Positions 9,292-17,438 of a DNA stretch of 64,000 nt are shown one piece after another. Each line of letters opens with the position of its first letter. The first letter of the stretch is position 1. The position numbers and the translations under genes are program-made. The stretch spans positions 62,001-126,000 of the forward strand of contig NZ_CAKVFS010000004.1 in NCBI RefSeq assembly GCF_934746965.1, written 5' to 3'. This DNA comes from an uncultured Methanobrevibacter sp. (lineage in GTDB: Archaea; Methanobacteriota; Methanobacteria; Methanobacteriales; Methanobacteriaceae). The notes under the pieces were generated by a model. That model worked only from the letters and a program-made list of their open reading frames with translations. It had not been told where the DNA came from and did no database searches.

Positions 9292-10054
9292 GAGAATCTC
9301 TCCAAGTTTCAAATAATAATTCCATCATATCTTGAACAGTGTAAGTATCAGGATATATATAATTAATATTATATTGATCTAAAATTTTACCAGTAATGGG
9401 ACCAATACAAACAGTTAATAAATTATTAGAAAGTAAATTAGCTAATTCTTCTTTATTTTTAGCTATTTTAAAAAAGTTACTAACTGTTAAAGGACTAGTA
9501 AAAGTAATTGCATCAATTTCTTTGTTTTTTATTTTAGCTATTAAATCATTAATTTTACCTTCATCCATTGGGAATAATGATTTATATGCTTCAGCAAGTA
9601 TAACTTTATTATTAAGCTTTTCTAGACCTTCTGGTAAAACAGCTCTTGCAGATGCAGTTCTGGGAATCCCAATTATTTGATTTGTAATATTTCTTTTTTC
9701 AAACTCTTCTAAAAGACCTTCAGCAGTAAAATCATCAGGTATTAAATCAACATTTACTCCTTGGTTTTTAGCTATTTTTCCAGTTTTATTTCCAATTACT
9801 GCAACTTTACAATCTAAATTCTCTAAAAAATCAGGATAAAAAAGATTTAAAGAAGTAATGGTAGTTGGAGAAGTAAAAACAATCCAATCTAAAGAATCTT
9901 TATTAGCTACTAAATTCTTTAAAGATGGGGTGTTAACTGGTTTTAAGTCTAAAGTAGGGGCTAAGACATATTCTCCCCCTAAATTCTCAACAATCTCACA
10001 AGCTGCTTTAGATCTGTCAACAGGTCTTGTAATTGCAACAACAGGTCTTGACAT
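9281..10054 (-). CDS. hemD: Uroporphyrinogen-III synthase
   Basis: 257 residues with the two-lobed HemD pattern: ITRP near the N-terminus, DWIVFTSPTTI, AVIGNKTG, then the second lobe with DAITFTSPLTVSNFF and CIGPITGKI. It cyclises hydroxymethylbilane to uroporphyrinogen III, the precursor of siroheme, cobamides and coenzyme F430 in methanogens. GGAAGGT precedes the ATG. It leads the minus-strand run hemD-GT2-glf-srp19-recJ-HTH, an unusual mix of tetrapyrrole and glycan genes. The next tetrapyrrole enzyme (cobA) is at 41.7 kb. Confidence 0.9.
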   Translation of the reverse strand: MSRPVVAITRPVDRSKAACEIVENLGGEYVLAPTLDLKPVNTPSLKNLVANKDSLDWIVFTSPTTITSLNLFYPDFLENLDCKVAVIGNKTGKIAKNQGVNVDLIPDDFTAEGLLEEFEKRNITNQIIGIPRTASARAVLPEGLEKLNNKVILAEAYKSLFPMDEGKINDLIAKIKNKEIDAITFTSPLTVSNFFKIAKNKEELANLLSNNLLTVCIGPITGKILDQYNINYIYPDTYTVQDMMELLFETWRDSHGR

Positions 10055-10573
10055 TTAATTTACCTTCCAAATAATTTAATAATATTATAATTTTTGATTT
10101 TATTAGTTAATATTATTTATGTATTATTTTACAAAATGGTAAAGTGATTTGTTACAAAGTAGTAAAGTGAAATACTACAAAATAGTAAAGTAAATAACTA
10201 GAACTAAATCTAAAAAAATGATTTTATATATTATTCTATTGTGATATCAGCATAGGATTTAACTATAGATTGTTAATGAATGATTTGAACATTTGGTTTT
10301 ATTTTTGAAAAACTTATGTATAAAAGATAATTTCTTTTTTAATTATTTTTACCATAAATTTAGGTACTTGGGTAATCTTAGTTTATTTTATTTTTGGAGT
10401 ATTTTAAAAACTTTGAATAAATTCTTAGCATAGGAATTTATTGTTTTTTATAATTAAATTAATATTTCATAAGTACGGCACTAATTATAAGTTTTTATCT
10501 ATTTTTTCATTGATTATAATAAAATTAATAAGATACAAAAATTAATAATAATTAATAAAGATGGGGACTAGCT
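10055..10573. other. Divergent intergenic region with short repeats
   Basis: 519 bases between the divergent hemD and GT2 genes, without a credible gene. It contains the 23-bp repeat described separately and should hold the promoters of both transcription units. The last 14 bases before the GT2 start contain GGGG as ribosome binding site. The rest is AT-rich and I see nothing further in it. Confidence 0.6.
10130..10198. repeat. Three tandem 23-bp imperfect repeats
   Basis: Three consecutive 23-base units start at 10130, 10153 and 10176. Each begins TACAAA, continues with a GTAAAGT-like core and ends in an AT-rich tail; about 16 of 23 positions are shared. A 23-base period is close to two helical turns, so protein binding on one face of the helix is possible. 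They lie upstream of the GT2 gene at 10574 and of hemD. Function unknown; an operator array is an inference. Confidence 0.6.
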
Positions 10574-11599
10574 ATGTATAAAATATCAATGATTATACCT
10601 GTTTATAATGCAGAAAAATATCTGAAAAGAACAATAAACTCAATTATTAATCAAAGTATTGGTTTTGAAAATATTGAACTTATTTTAGTAGATGATAATT
10701 CTCAGGATAACTCAAAATATATTATAGAAGAATATGTGGCTAAATATGATAATATAATAGGTATTTATTCCAATAAAAACCATGGATTTCCAGGATTTGG
10801 GAGAAATAAAGGTATTGAAATAGCTAGTGGTCAATATATTATGTTTTCAGATAATGATGATGAACATGATAAAGATTTATGCCTAAAATTATATGAAGCT
10901 ATTAATTTTGAGGATGCAGATGTAGCTTCCTGTGATAAAGTTAAAAGAGATAATATCAAAAATATTCAGGTATCTGAAAAGTATGTTGGTGGAAAAATAA
11001 CCTCCAATGGAAATATTATAATCTCTCATGAGGATTTGGCATATTTTGAAGATATAACAATCTGGAATAAAATTTTTAAAAAAGAAATCCTTGTAAATAA
11101 TAATATACGATTTGTAGAAAACATGTTAGCTGAAGACTTGTTGTTTTGTCTTGAAGTCTTTTTTAACTCATCTAAATTAGTTTATTTGGAAAAATATTAT
11201 GGATACTTTTGGGATATGCATGAAGAATCATTATCTCATGAATGCAGTCCAAAACATGTTGAAAACCTGCTTAATTCAATTCCTGAAATGTTTAAAATTT
11301 TAGATAAATATAATAAAAAAGATTTAGCTAGCTTTTATTTTAAATTCTACTTACGTAACATACTTAGATTTTTCATAGATGTAAATACAAATAGAAATAA
11401 CTTAAAATCAATGATTAAAAAGTTGTATAGTTATGAAAAGAAAGCTGGATTTGGATGTAGGGCTAATGAAGGTTGGGCAAATTTAATTAATTTTTTTATA
11501 GTTCATAAATTCTTTAATTTAGCTATTTTAATAATTAAAGGTATGAAATTTTCAAAAGAATCTACATTTTTAAGAAAAATTTTTAGAACTATTAAGTAA
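10574..11599 (+). CDS. Family 2 glycosyltransferase
   Basis: 341 residues with the GT-A fold: MIIPVYNAEKYL at the N-terminus, VDDNSQD (39-45), and FSDNDDE (91-97) at the DXD position, where most relatives have LDSDD. The C-terminal ~130 residues are rich in Lys, Phe and Asn and helical. It is related to the GT2 genes at 8188 and 38791. It stands alone, with over 400 bases before and about 130 after it. It probably adds a sugar in surface glycan assembly; donor and acceptor cannot be deduced. Confidence 0.85.
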   Translation: MYKISMIIPVYNAEKYLKRTINSIINQSIGFENIELILVDDNSQDNSKYIIEEYVAKYDNIIGIYSNKNHGFPGFGRNKGIEIASGQYIMFSDNDDEHDKDLCLKLYEAINFEDADVASCDKVKRDNIKNIQVSEKYVGGKITSNGNIIISHEDLAYFEDITIWNKIFKKEILVNNNIRFVENMLAEDLLFCLEVFFNSSKLVYLEKYYGYFWDMHEESLSHECSPKHVENLLNSIPEMFKILDKYNKKDLASFYFKFYLRNILRFFIDVNTNRNNLKSMIKKLYSYEKKAGFGCRANEGWANLINFFIVHKFFNLAILIIKGMKFSKESTFLRKIFRTIK

Positions 11600-11727
11600 T
11601 TTTTAAGGGTTATTGTAGTAAATAATAAATATTGCTTTTATTTTAAATAATTGAAGTAATTTATAACATTAATTTTTTTATATTGGTTGATTTAATAAAT
11701 TTAGTGTTAATTACAAGGAGGTAATAA

Positions 11728-12088
11728 ATGATAGATTTTAATAAATACATATATGATTATTCTTCAGATATTAGGAGTTAAAGTTACAAATAATTTTACT
11801 TACAATGAAACAGTTGAAATGGAAGATAGAATATTATTAGATTTTGATAAAAATAATGTCCCAGTTTCTTTAGAAATTATGGATGCTTCTAAAAGATTTA
11901 ATGTTCCAAAATATTCATTAAATGATTTGAAATTTTTTAATATGAATGTTGTTGTTGATGATAAATATATCATGATTAATGTGGTTATAGGTGTTTTAAT
12001 TCATAATAATGAAAATAAACATATTTTAGAGTCGTTTACTGACAATAAATATGAAATTCCAAATATAACTGCTGAATTAGCTATTTAA
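11728..12088 (+). pseudogene. DUF2283-type small protein, frameshifted
   Basis: A strong ribosome binding site (AAGGAGGT) precedes the ATG at 11728, which opens a frame that stops after 17 codons at a TAA beginning at 11779. The downstream frame (through 12088) continues exactly where a DUF2283-like protein should: joining YIYDYSSDI to LGVKVTNNF needs two additional bases near GATATT at 11770-11776, or an equivalent +1 shift. DUF2283 proteins are small beta-rich proteins of unknown function, often in mobile or toxin-antitoxin-like settings. An ATG at 11753 exists in the second frame but lacks a ribosome binding site. Either a true frameshift mutation or a sequence error in a T run. Confidence 0.7.
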
Positions 12089-12173
12089 TATTATTTTTTT
12101 TATAATTTTGAAAAGTTGTTTTACTTTAGAAATATTGTAGTTAAATGTAATTAGTGTTTAATTTAACTTTTTT

Positions 12174-12407
12174 TTAATTTAAATGTGCAGTTATTATGGT
12201 ATAACTAGAAGCATTAACCGTTATTATACATCCATCAACTTCAATATAATAATTTTTACCTTTACGACTTATTTTAGCATTTTTCTGTTTAATTTTAGAA
12301 ATACAATAACTAACAACATCATCAGTATCTAATTTAAGGTTTTTTTTAATTCTTCCAACACCCATTTGGGTTGTGTGTATTTTATCTATATTTTCAAGTA
12401 AAGTCAT
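12174..12407 (-). CDS. DUF3781-like small protein
   Basis: 77 residues. The N-terminus (ENIDKIHTTQMGVGRIKKNL) followed by DDVVSYCISKI and a short beta-hairpin tail matches the DUF3781 family as I remember it. These proteins occur scattered in Firmicutes and gut methanogens and have no known function. It has no membrane segment. It sits convergent to the frameshifted DUF2283 gene, in a region with wide intergenic spaces that looks like a site of gene gain and loss. Confidence 0.7.
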   Translation of the reverse strand: MTLLENIDKIHTTQMGVGRIKKNLKLDTDDVVSYCISKIKQKNAKISRKGKNYYIEVDGCIITVNASSYTIITAHLN

Positions 12408-13001
12408 ATGTTTATTTTTAGTGTAGTTGTATACATAAATGTTATTTTATGGAATTATGGGGTGAGTACTTGAAAAATGATTTTAGGGGAGATCAATGTA
12501 TTATTAAATATTTTGAATATTTAAAAAATTAAATTTGGAATAGCTGTTAAGCTATTCAGTTTATTAGCTTTTACGATATGGTAATCTTTTAATAGGCCTT
12601 CGTAGTAATTTTAAGCTAATTTTGTTTCGAAAATAGATTTTTTTTATTGTGAGTATATGTTTAGCTATTTTTGTGTGGATGTCTAAGTTAGCTATCTTTT
12701 TTTGAAGGATAATATTTATGGAATCTATTTTCAATTAATAATATTATTTTTATACTTTATAAAAGTTTTCCTATTTTGTGTAATTTTATTCTTTAAAAGT
12801 GTATTTATCAGATGAAATTTAAGAATTAAATATTTGGATTTAAATTAATTTTCATGAAAATATGGGTGGTTTAAATGACAATTTTTATTTTTAATTTTGT
12901 TTTTTAATTACATGATTTTGATTAATAAATTATTTATATTTATATTGATATAGTGTTAATTTAATTAGTGTGGTTTTTCAATAAACCTTGGATCGATTTT
13001 T
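12408..13001. other. Long AT-rich intergenic region with a possible gene relic
   Basis: 594 bases before the LicD gene. On the minus strand, 12734-12564 encodes a 56-residue basic peptide from a TTG codon, with no ribosome binding site. Its composition resembles the C-terminal tails of the GT2 proteins in this window, so it may be a gene remnant. I see nothing else of note except likely promoter sequence for the gene at 13002. Confidence 0.4.
12564..12734 (-). pseudogene. Possible remnant of a glycosyltransferase-like C-terminus
   Basis: A 56-codon frame bounded upstream by a TAA and opening with a TTG. The peptide is Lys/Ile/Arg-rich (LDIHTKIAKHILTIKKIY, then SLKLLRRPIKRLPYRKS) like the helical, basic tails of GT2 proteins at 10574 and 38791. 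No ribosome binding site and no upstream domain are present. It may be a decayed gene end or chance; confidence is low. Confidence 0.22.
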
Positions 13002-14042
13002 ATGGATTTTGAAAAAATTTATGCAAAGTTACCTGGAGCTATTAAATATAATAATCACATGCTTAATTTCTTTTTAAAAGTTCCTAAAAAGTTACAAAAT
13101 CTAAATAAGAAATCTAATCAGTTAGATTCACAAAATCAATTGTTGGATTTGCTTTTTACGAGTTGTGATATTAAAATAAAAGGTACTTTAAGAAATGTGC
13201 AACTATTATATGTGGAGTTACTTCGTTTTTTAGATAATGTCTGTAAAAAGCATGATATTGATTATTGGATTGATTATGGTACTTTACTTGGGGCGGTTCG
13301 TCATGGTGGATTTATTCCCTGGGATGATGATATAGATTTATCTATCATGAGAAAAGACTATGAAAAACTAATCAAAGTTCTTCCAGAAGAAATATCTAAA
13401 TATGAATACTTTAAAGAAAACTGTGGATTATCTTTACTTATTGAAAATCAAAAAAACTATTTTGAAGGATTTAAAAGTGTTTATGATGTTAATGATGAAA
13501 ATAATTTTTTAGATGGAGACAAGTTTTCATTTTTACAAATTGCTTGGTTAAAACCATATGTTAAGATTGATTTATTCCCAAAGGATTATCTTTTAGAAGA
13601 AAAACTAGAATCTTTTAAAAAAAATTATGTGTCAACTAAGTACAAGTTTAATTATGATGTTAAATCAGGTAAAAAAACTTTCTGGAGTGAATTTAATAAA
13701 GTAAAAAAAGATTTAGGTTTAGTTAACACTGAAACAAAATATTTAACTGATTCAATTGATGTTTTACAATTAACTCCTGTGTGGATTTTTGAGACAGATA
13801 AAATGTTTCCATTAAAAACAATAAAATTTGAAGAATATGAATTTAAATGCCCTAAAGATATAAATTATGCTTTAGAGGTTTCATTTGGTAAAGATTATAT
13901 GCATATTCCAAGTGTAATTGAAAATCATAGTGTGGTTCCATTTATAGAGCATCAATTTGATTCAGTTGATGAAATGAATGAATCATTTTCAAAATCTATT
14001 GGTTATTTAAAAGAAATTAATGATAATTTTTTCAATGAGTGA
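13002..14042 (+). CDS. LicD-family phosphotransferase
   Basis: 346 residues. The LicD signature is complete at 91-112 (DYGTLLGAVRHGG then FIPWDDDID), the metal-binding core of this nucleotidyltransferase-fold family. LicD enzymes transfer phosphocholine or similar phospho-substituents from CDP-linked donors to glycans; the substrate here is unknown. About 60 residues precede the usual domain start. It heads a tight plus-strand series: six bases separate it from the aminotransferase, which then overlaps the TagD fusion. This supports a role in transferring the group these genes make. Confidence 0.88.
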   Translation: MDFEKIYAKLPGAIKYNNHMLNFFLKVPKKLQNLNKKSNQLDSQNQLLDLLFTSCDIKIKGTLRNVQLLYVELLRFLDNVCKKHDIDYWIDYGTLLGAVRHGGFIPWDDDIDLSIMRKDYEKLIKVLPEEISKYEYFKENCGLSLLIENQKNYFEGFKSVYDVNDENNFLDGDKFSFLQIAWLKPYVKIDLFPKDYLLEEKLESFKKNYVSTKYKFNYDVKSGKKTFWSEFNKVKKDLGLVNTETKYLTDSIDVLQLTPVWIFETDKMFPLKTIKFEEYEFKCPKDINYALEVSFGKDYMHIPSVIENHSVVPFIEHQFDSVDEMNESFSKSIGYLKEINDNFFNE

Positions 14043-14048
14043 TAAAAT

Positions 14049-15122
14049 ATGTTAAATTTTACAGTAGGTCCAGTAATGTCTGATGATATAGTTTTAGAAA
14101 TTGGAAGTAAGCAAGTTCCATATTTTAGAACTCCTGAATTCTCAGATTTAATGTTTGAAAATGAAGGATTAATAAAAAAATTTACTTATGCTCCTGAAGG
14201 TTCAAGAACAGTTTTTATCACTGGATCAGGAACAGCTTCGATGGAAGCAACAATTATGAATGTTTTTGATGAAAATGATAATGTTTTAATAGTTAATGGT
14301 GGTGGATTTGGTAATAGATTTGTTGAGTTATGCCAGTTACATAATATAAAATACACTGAAATTCCAATTTCTTTTGGTGAGACTTTAACTAAAAAAACAC
14401 TTGATAAATATAATGGTGGAGATTTTACAGGATTTATTGTTAATATACATGAAACATCTATTGGTCTTCATTATGATTTAGATTTAATAAGTCAATTTTG
14501 CCATGAAAACGATTTATTTTTAGTTGTTGATGCAATAAGTTCATTTTTAGCAGATCCAATTGATATGGAAAAACAAAATATCAATGTTTTAATCACTGGT
14601 TCACAAAAAGCATTAGCTTGCCCTCCAGGAATTTCGGTCATTGTTTTAGATAAAAATGCTATTTCTCGTATAAATGATATTACTTGTAAATCTATGTATT
14701 TTGATTTAAAAGATGCTTTAAAAAATGGTGAGCGAGGTCAAACACCTTTCACTCCAGCTGTAGGAACTTTAATACAAATTAATGCTAGGTTAAAAGAAAT
14801 TGATAAACATGGTGGAGTTGAAACAGAAATAAAAAGAATAGCTAATGTAGCATCTGATTTTAGATTAAAAATCAAAGATTTGCCTTTTGAAGTATGTTCT
14901 AGTGAATTATCTAATGCAGTTACTCCACTTCATCCATTAACTGCAAAAGCATCAGATATTTTTAATATTTTAAAAGATGAATACGGAATTTGGATTTGTC
15001 CAAATGGTGGGGAATTAGAAGATACTTTGTTTCGTGTAGGTCATATTGGAGCTCTCACAACAAAAGATAATGATACCTTAATAAATGCATTAAAAGACTT
15101 GGAAAAAAGGGGAATTATATGA
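14049..15122 (+). CDS. Class V aminotransferase, 2-aminoethylphosphonate-pyruvate transaminase-like
   Basis: 357 residues of the small-chain class V PLP fold. It opens FTVGPVM, has GSGTASMEA for phosphate binding (59-67), Asp161 in VVDAISS and the PLP lysine K187 in ITGSQKAL. Overall it resembles alanine-glyoxylate and 2-aminoethylphosphonate transaminases. It could make or consume an amino-alkyl compound from a keto/aldehyde precursor and an amino acid. No PEP mutase is visible in the window, so a true phosphonate pathway is unsupported locally. The gene is 6 bases after LicD and overlaps the TagD fusion by 4. Confidence 0.82.
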   Translation: MLNFTVGPVMSDDIVLEIGSKQVPYFRTPEFSDLMFENEGLIKKFTYAPEGSRTVFITGSGTASMEATIMNVFDENDNVLIVNGGGFGNRFVELCQLHNIKYTEIPISFGETLTKKTLDKYNGGDFTGFIVNIHETSIGLHYDLDLISQFCHENDLFLVVDAISSFLADPIDMEKQNINVLITGSQKALACPPGISVIVLDKNAISRINDITCKSMYFDLKDALKNGERGQTPFTPAVGTLIQINARLKEIDKHGGVETEIKRIANVASDFRLKIKDLPFEVCSSELSNAVTPLHPLTAKASDIFNILKDEYGIWICPNGGELEDTLFRVGHIGALTTKDNDTLINALKDLEKRGII

Positions 15123-16438
15123 TTAAAGTTATAACCTATGGTACATATGATTTATTCCATTATGGTCATCAAAGATTGCTGGAAAGGGCAAAAGCACTTG
15201 GGGATTATTTAATTGTAGGTGTTACTGCTGATGATTTTGATAAAAATAGGGGAAAAATAAATGTACAACAGTCATTAATGGAAAGGATAGGATCAGTAAG
15301 GGCAACAGGATTAGCTGATGAAATCATTATAGAAGAATATGAAGGTCAAAAAATAGATGATATTAAAAGATATGATATTGATATTTTCACTGTAGGGTCT
15401 GATTGGGTTGGAGAATTTGATTATCTTAATGAATACTGTGATGTTGTTTATTTAGAGAGAACTGAGGGAGTTTCAAGTACAGATATACGATCAAAAGATA
15501 GACAAATTACTTTAGGTTTAGTTGGTGAAGGATTAATCTTAAACAAATTTTACAATGAAACTCAATATGTTAATGGATTAACTGTTGGTGGAATATGTTC
15601 ATGTGATAAAAACCAACTTAATGACTTTGATAATGATTTAATTTTGACTCAGAACTTTGATGAATTAATAGATGATGTTGATGCAATATTTATTGTGTCT
15701 CATCCATCAAAACATTATAAACAAGTAAAAAAGGCACTTGAAAATGGTGTCCATGTTTTATGTGAATCTCCAATTGCTCTTAAAGAAGAAGAATTTTGTG
15801 AATTATTCAAACTAGCTAAAAAAAATAATTTAATTTTAATGGATTCAATTAAAACAGCATATTCTACTGCTTATAATAGACTTTTGTTACTTGCTAAAAA
15901 AGGTAAAATTGGAGATGTAATATCTGTTGATGCAACATGTACTAGTTTAGCAGAAGGGTCTAGTGATGATTGGAATACTATCACTGCATGGGGTCCAACA
16001 GCATTATTGCCAATTTTTCAGTTACTTGGTGTGAATTATAATAACAAAAACATTAATTCTCTTTTATTAAATAATATTGAGAATTTTGATTTATTTACAA
16101 AAATAGATTTCACATATCCAAATGCAGTAGCTTCTATAAAAGTTGGAAAAGGAGTTAAATCAGAAGGTGAATTAATAATTTCTGGAACAAAAGGTTATAT
16201 TTATGTTCCAGCACCATGGTGGAAAACAGATTACTTTGAAATACGTTTTGAGAATCAAAATGAAAATAAAAAATATTTCTACCAATTAGATGGTGAAGGA
16301 ATAAGATATGAACTTGTAGCATTTATAAAATCAATTGAATTAAATAAAACAGGTTCATATATTGATATTAATATTTCTAAAGAAATATCTGCAATAATAG
16401 AAGATTTTGAAAACTGTAAATTTAATCATTTAGGATGA
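15119..16438 (+). CDS. Fusion: TagD-like cytidylyltransferase + Gfo/Idh/MocA-type oxidoreductase domain
   Basis: 439 residues in two domains. Residues 1-128 are a glycerol-3-phosphate cytidylyltransferase-type domain with GTYDLFHYGHQ (HxGH at 14-17) and the closing RTEGVSSTDIR (114-124). From about 131 a Rossmann domain follows, with TLGLVGEG, ISVDA-type beta-sheet segments and CESPIALKEEE, where Gfo/Idh proteins have E-K-P; the Lys is missing here (ESP). The first domain should make a CDP-alcohol; the second may oxidise or bind a related sugar or polyol, or be non-catalytic. The start ATG overlaps the aminotransferase stop, so the two are coupled. A fusion of these domains is unusual. Confidence 0.82.
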   Translation: MIKVITYGTYDLFHYGHQRLLERAKALGDYLIVGVTADDFDKNRGKINVQQSLMERIGSVRATGLADEIIIEEYEGQKIDDIKRYDIDIFTVGSDWVGEFDYLNEYCDVVYLERTEGVSSTDIRSKDRQITLGLVGEGLILNKFYNETQYVNGLTVGGICSCDKNQLNDFDNDLILTQNFDELIDDVDAIFIVSHPSKHYKQVKKALENGVHVLCESPIALKEEEFCELFKLAKKNNLILMDSIKTAYSTAYNRLLLLAKKGKIGDVISVDATCTSLAEGSSDDWNTITAWGPTALLPIFQLLGVNYNNKNINSLLLNNIENFDLFTKIDFTYPNAVASIKVGKGVKSEGELIISGTKGYIYVPAPWWKTDYFEIRFENQNENKKYFYQLDGEGIRYELVAFIKSIELNKTGSYIDINISKEISAIIEDFENCKFNHLG

Positions 16439-16440
16439 AT

Positions 16441-17307
16441 TTATTTATAAGGTCCAAAATCAACTGTGTTATAAATATGATTATATCTTTCATTTTCTGG
16501 AGGTAACTCCATATAATTTTTATCATATAATAAAGTTAAATATGTGTCATAATCATGGGGAACATTAATTTCAATATTTTCAAATTTAACTTTTTTAGCA
16601 GGACTTAATGATGATTTAGGTATTATTCTTGGAGTATTGTATGTTGTACTAAGGTTACATACATAGTCGCATTTTTCATTAAGAGATTTATCCACAAATT
16701 GGGTTCCATATTTTTTTATTTTTTGAAAATTTATTTTAAATAATTTAAAAATAACTTTAATAACTTTTCCAATTTTTTCTTTATTTTTAGATATGTATGC
16801 TTCGCTGTTTGTTATTTCATAAATCCAAATTAATTTCCTTAAAAGTTTCCATTTAAATAAGAATTTTTTTCTTTTGTTTTTATTATTAGGGATGTTGTCT
16901 AATACAAATAAATCTAAACTTAAACCTAATGTAAAATCGGTATTAATATCGTAATATTCTTCAGTTTTTGTTCCTTTTAAGTTCCATTGTGAATAAAGTC
17001 TACAGTAACCTTTTTTATTTCTAGAACTTAATAATTCATATTTATCTTGAGGTAATTTTTCTAATACATCTAATAATTTTTCGTATTGATCCCTTAATAA
17101 AATTAAATCAATATCATCATCCCAAGGGATAAATCCATTATGTCTTATAGCTCCAATCAATGTGCCTGAATCTGCAAAGTATTCTATGTCATTTTCTTCA
17201 CATATTTTAATAAAATCAGTTAACATCATTAAATTTAAATCTTGAATGTGTTTTAAAACTTGGGAATCATATTTATTGAATTTGTCAGGTATTCTTATAA
17301 CTGCCAT
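16441..17307 (-). CDS. LicD-family phosphotransferase
   Basis: 288 residues, with the LicD core at 45-67 (DSGTLIGAIRHNG then FIPWDDDIDL). It is shorter than the LicD at 13002 and nearly the same size and layout as the one at 37831, including the shared C-terminal PPENERYNHI and DFGPYK elements, so those two are paralogues. AGAGG precedes the start on the minus strand. It is transcribed against its neighbours, with its stop 2 bases from that of the TagD fusion. The likely role is attaching a phosphodiester-linked group to a surface glycan. Confidence 0.88.
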   Translation of the reverse strand: MAVIRIPDKFNKYDSQVLKHIQDLNLMMLTDFIKICEENDIEYFADSGTLIGAIRHNGFIPWDDDIDLILLRDQYEKLLDVLEKLPQDKYELLSSRNKKGYCRLYSQWNLKGTKTEEYYDINTDFTLGLSLDLFVLDNIPNNKNKRKKFLFKWKLLRKLIWIYEITNSEAYISKNKEKIGKVIKVIFKLFKINFQKIKKYGTQFVDKSLNEKCDYVCNLSTTYNTPRIIPKSSLSPAKKVKFENIEINVPHDYDTYLTLLYDKNYMELPPENERYNHIYNTVDFGPYK

Positions 17308-17438
17308 ATATATGCCTCTACTATTTTAATTTATATATGACAAATCACATAAATATTATTGTATTTAAGTAAAATAGGTTTTACAATGATTATTTATTTT
17401 ATAAAATAATGATATAATATTTATTGGGGATATTAGTA

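Noticed and set aside
10130..10198. CRISPR array
   Set aside because: The 23-base units abut each other without spacers and are only three in number.
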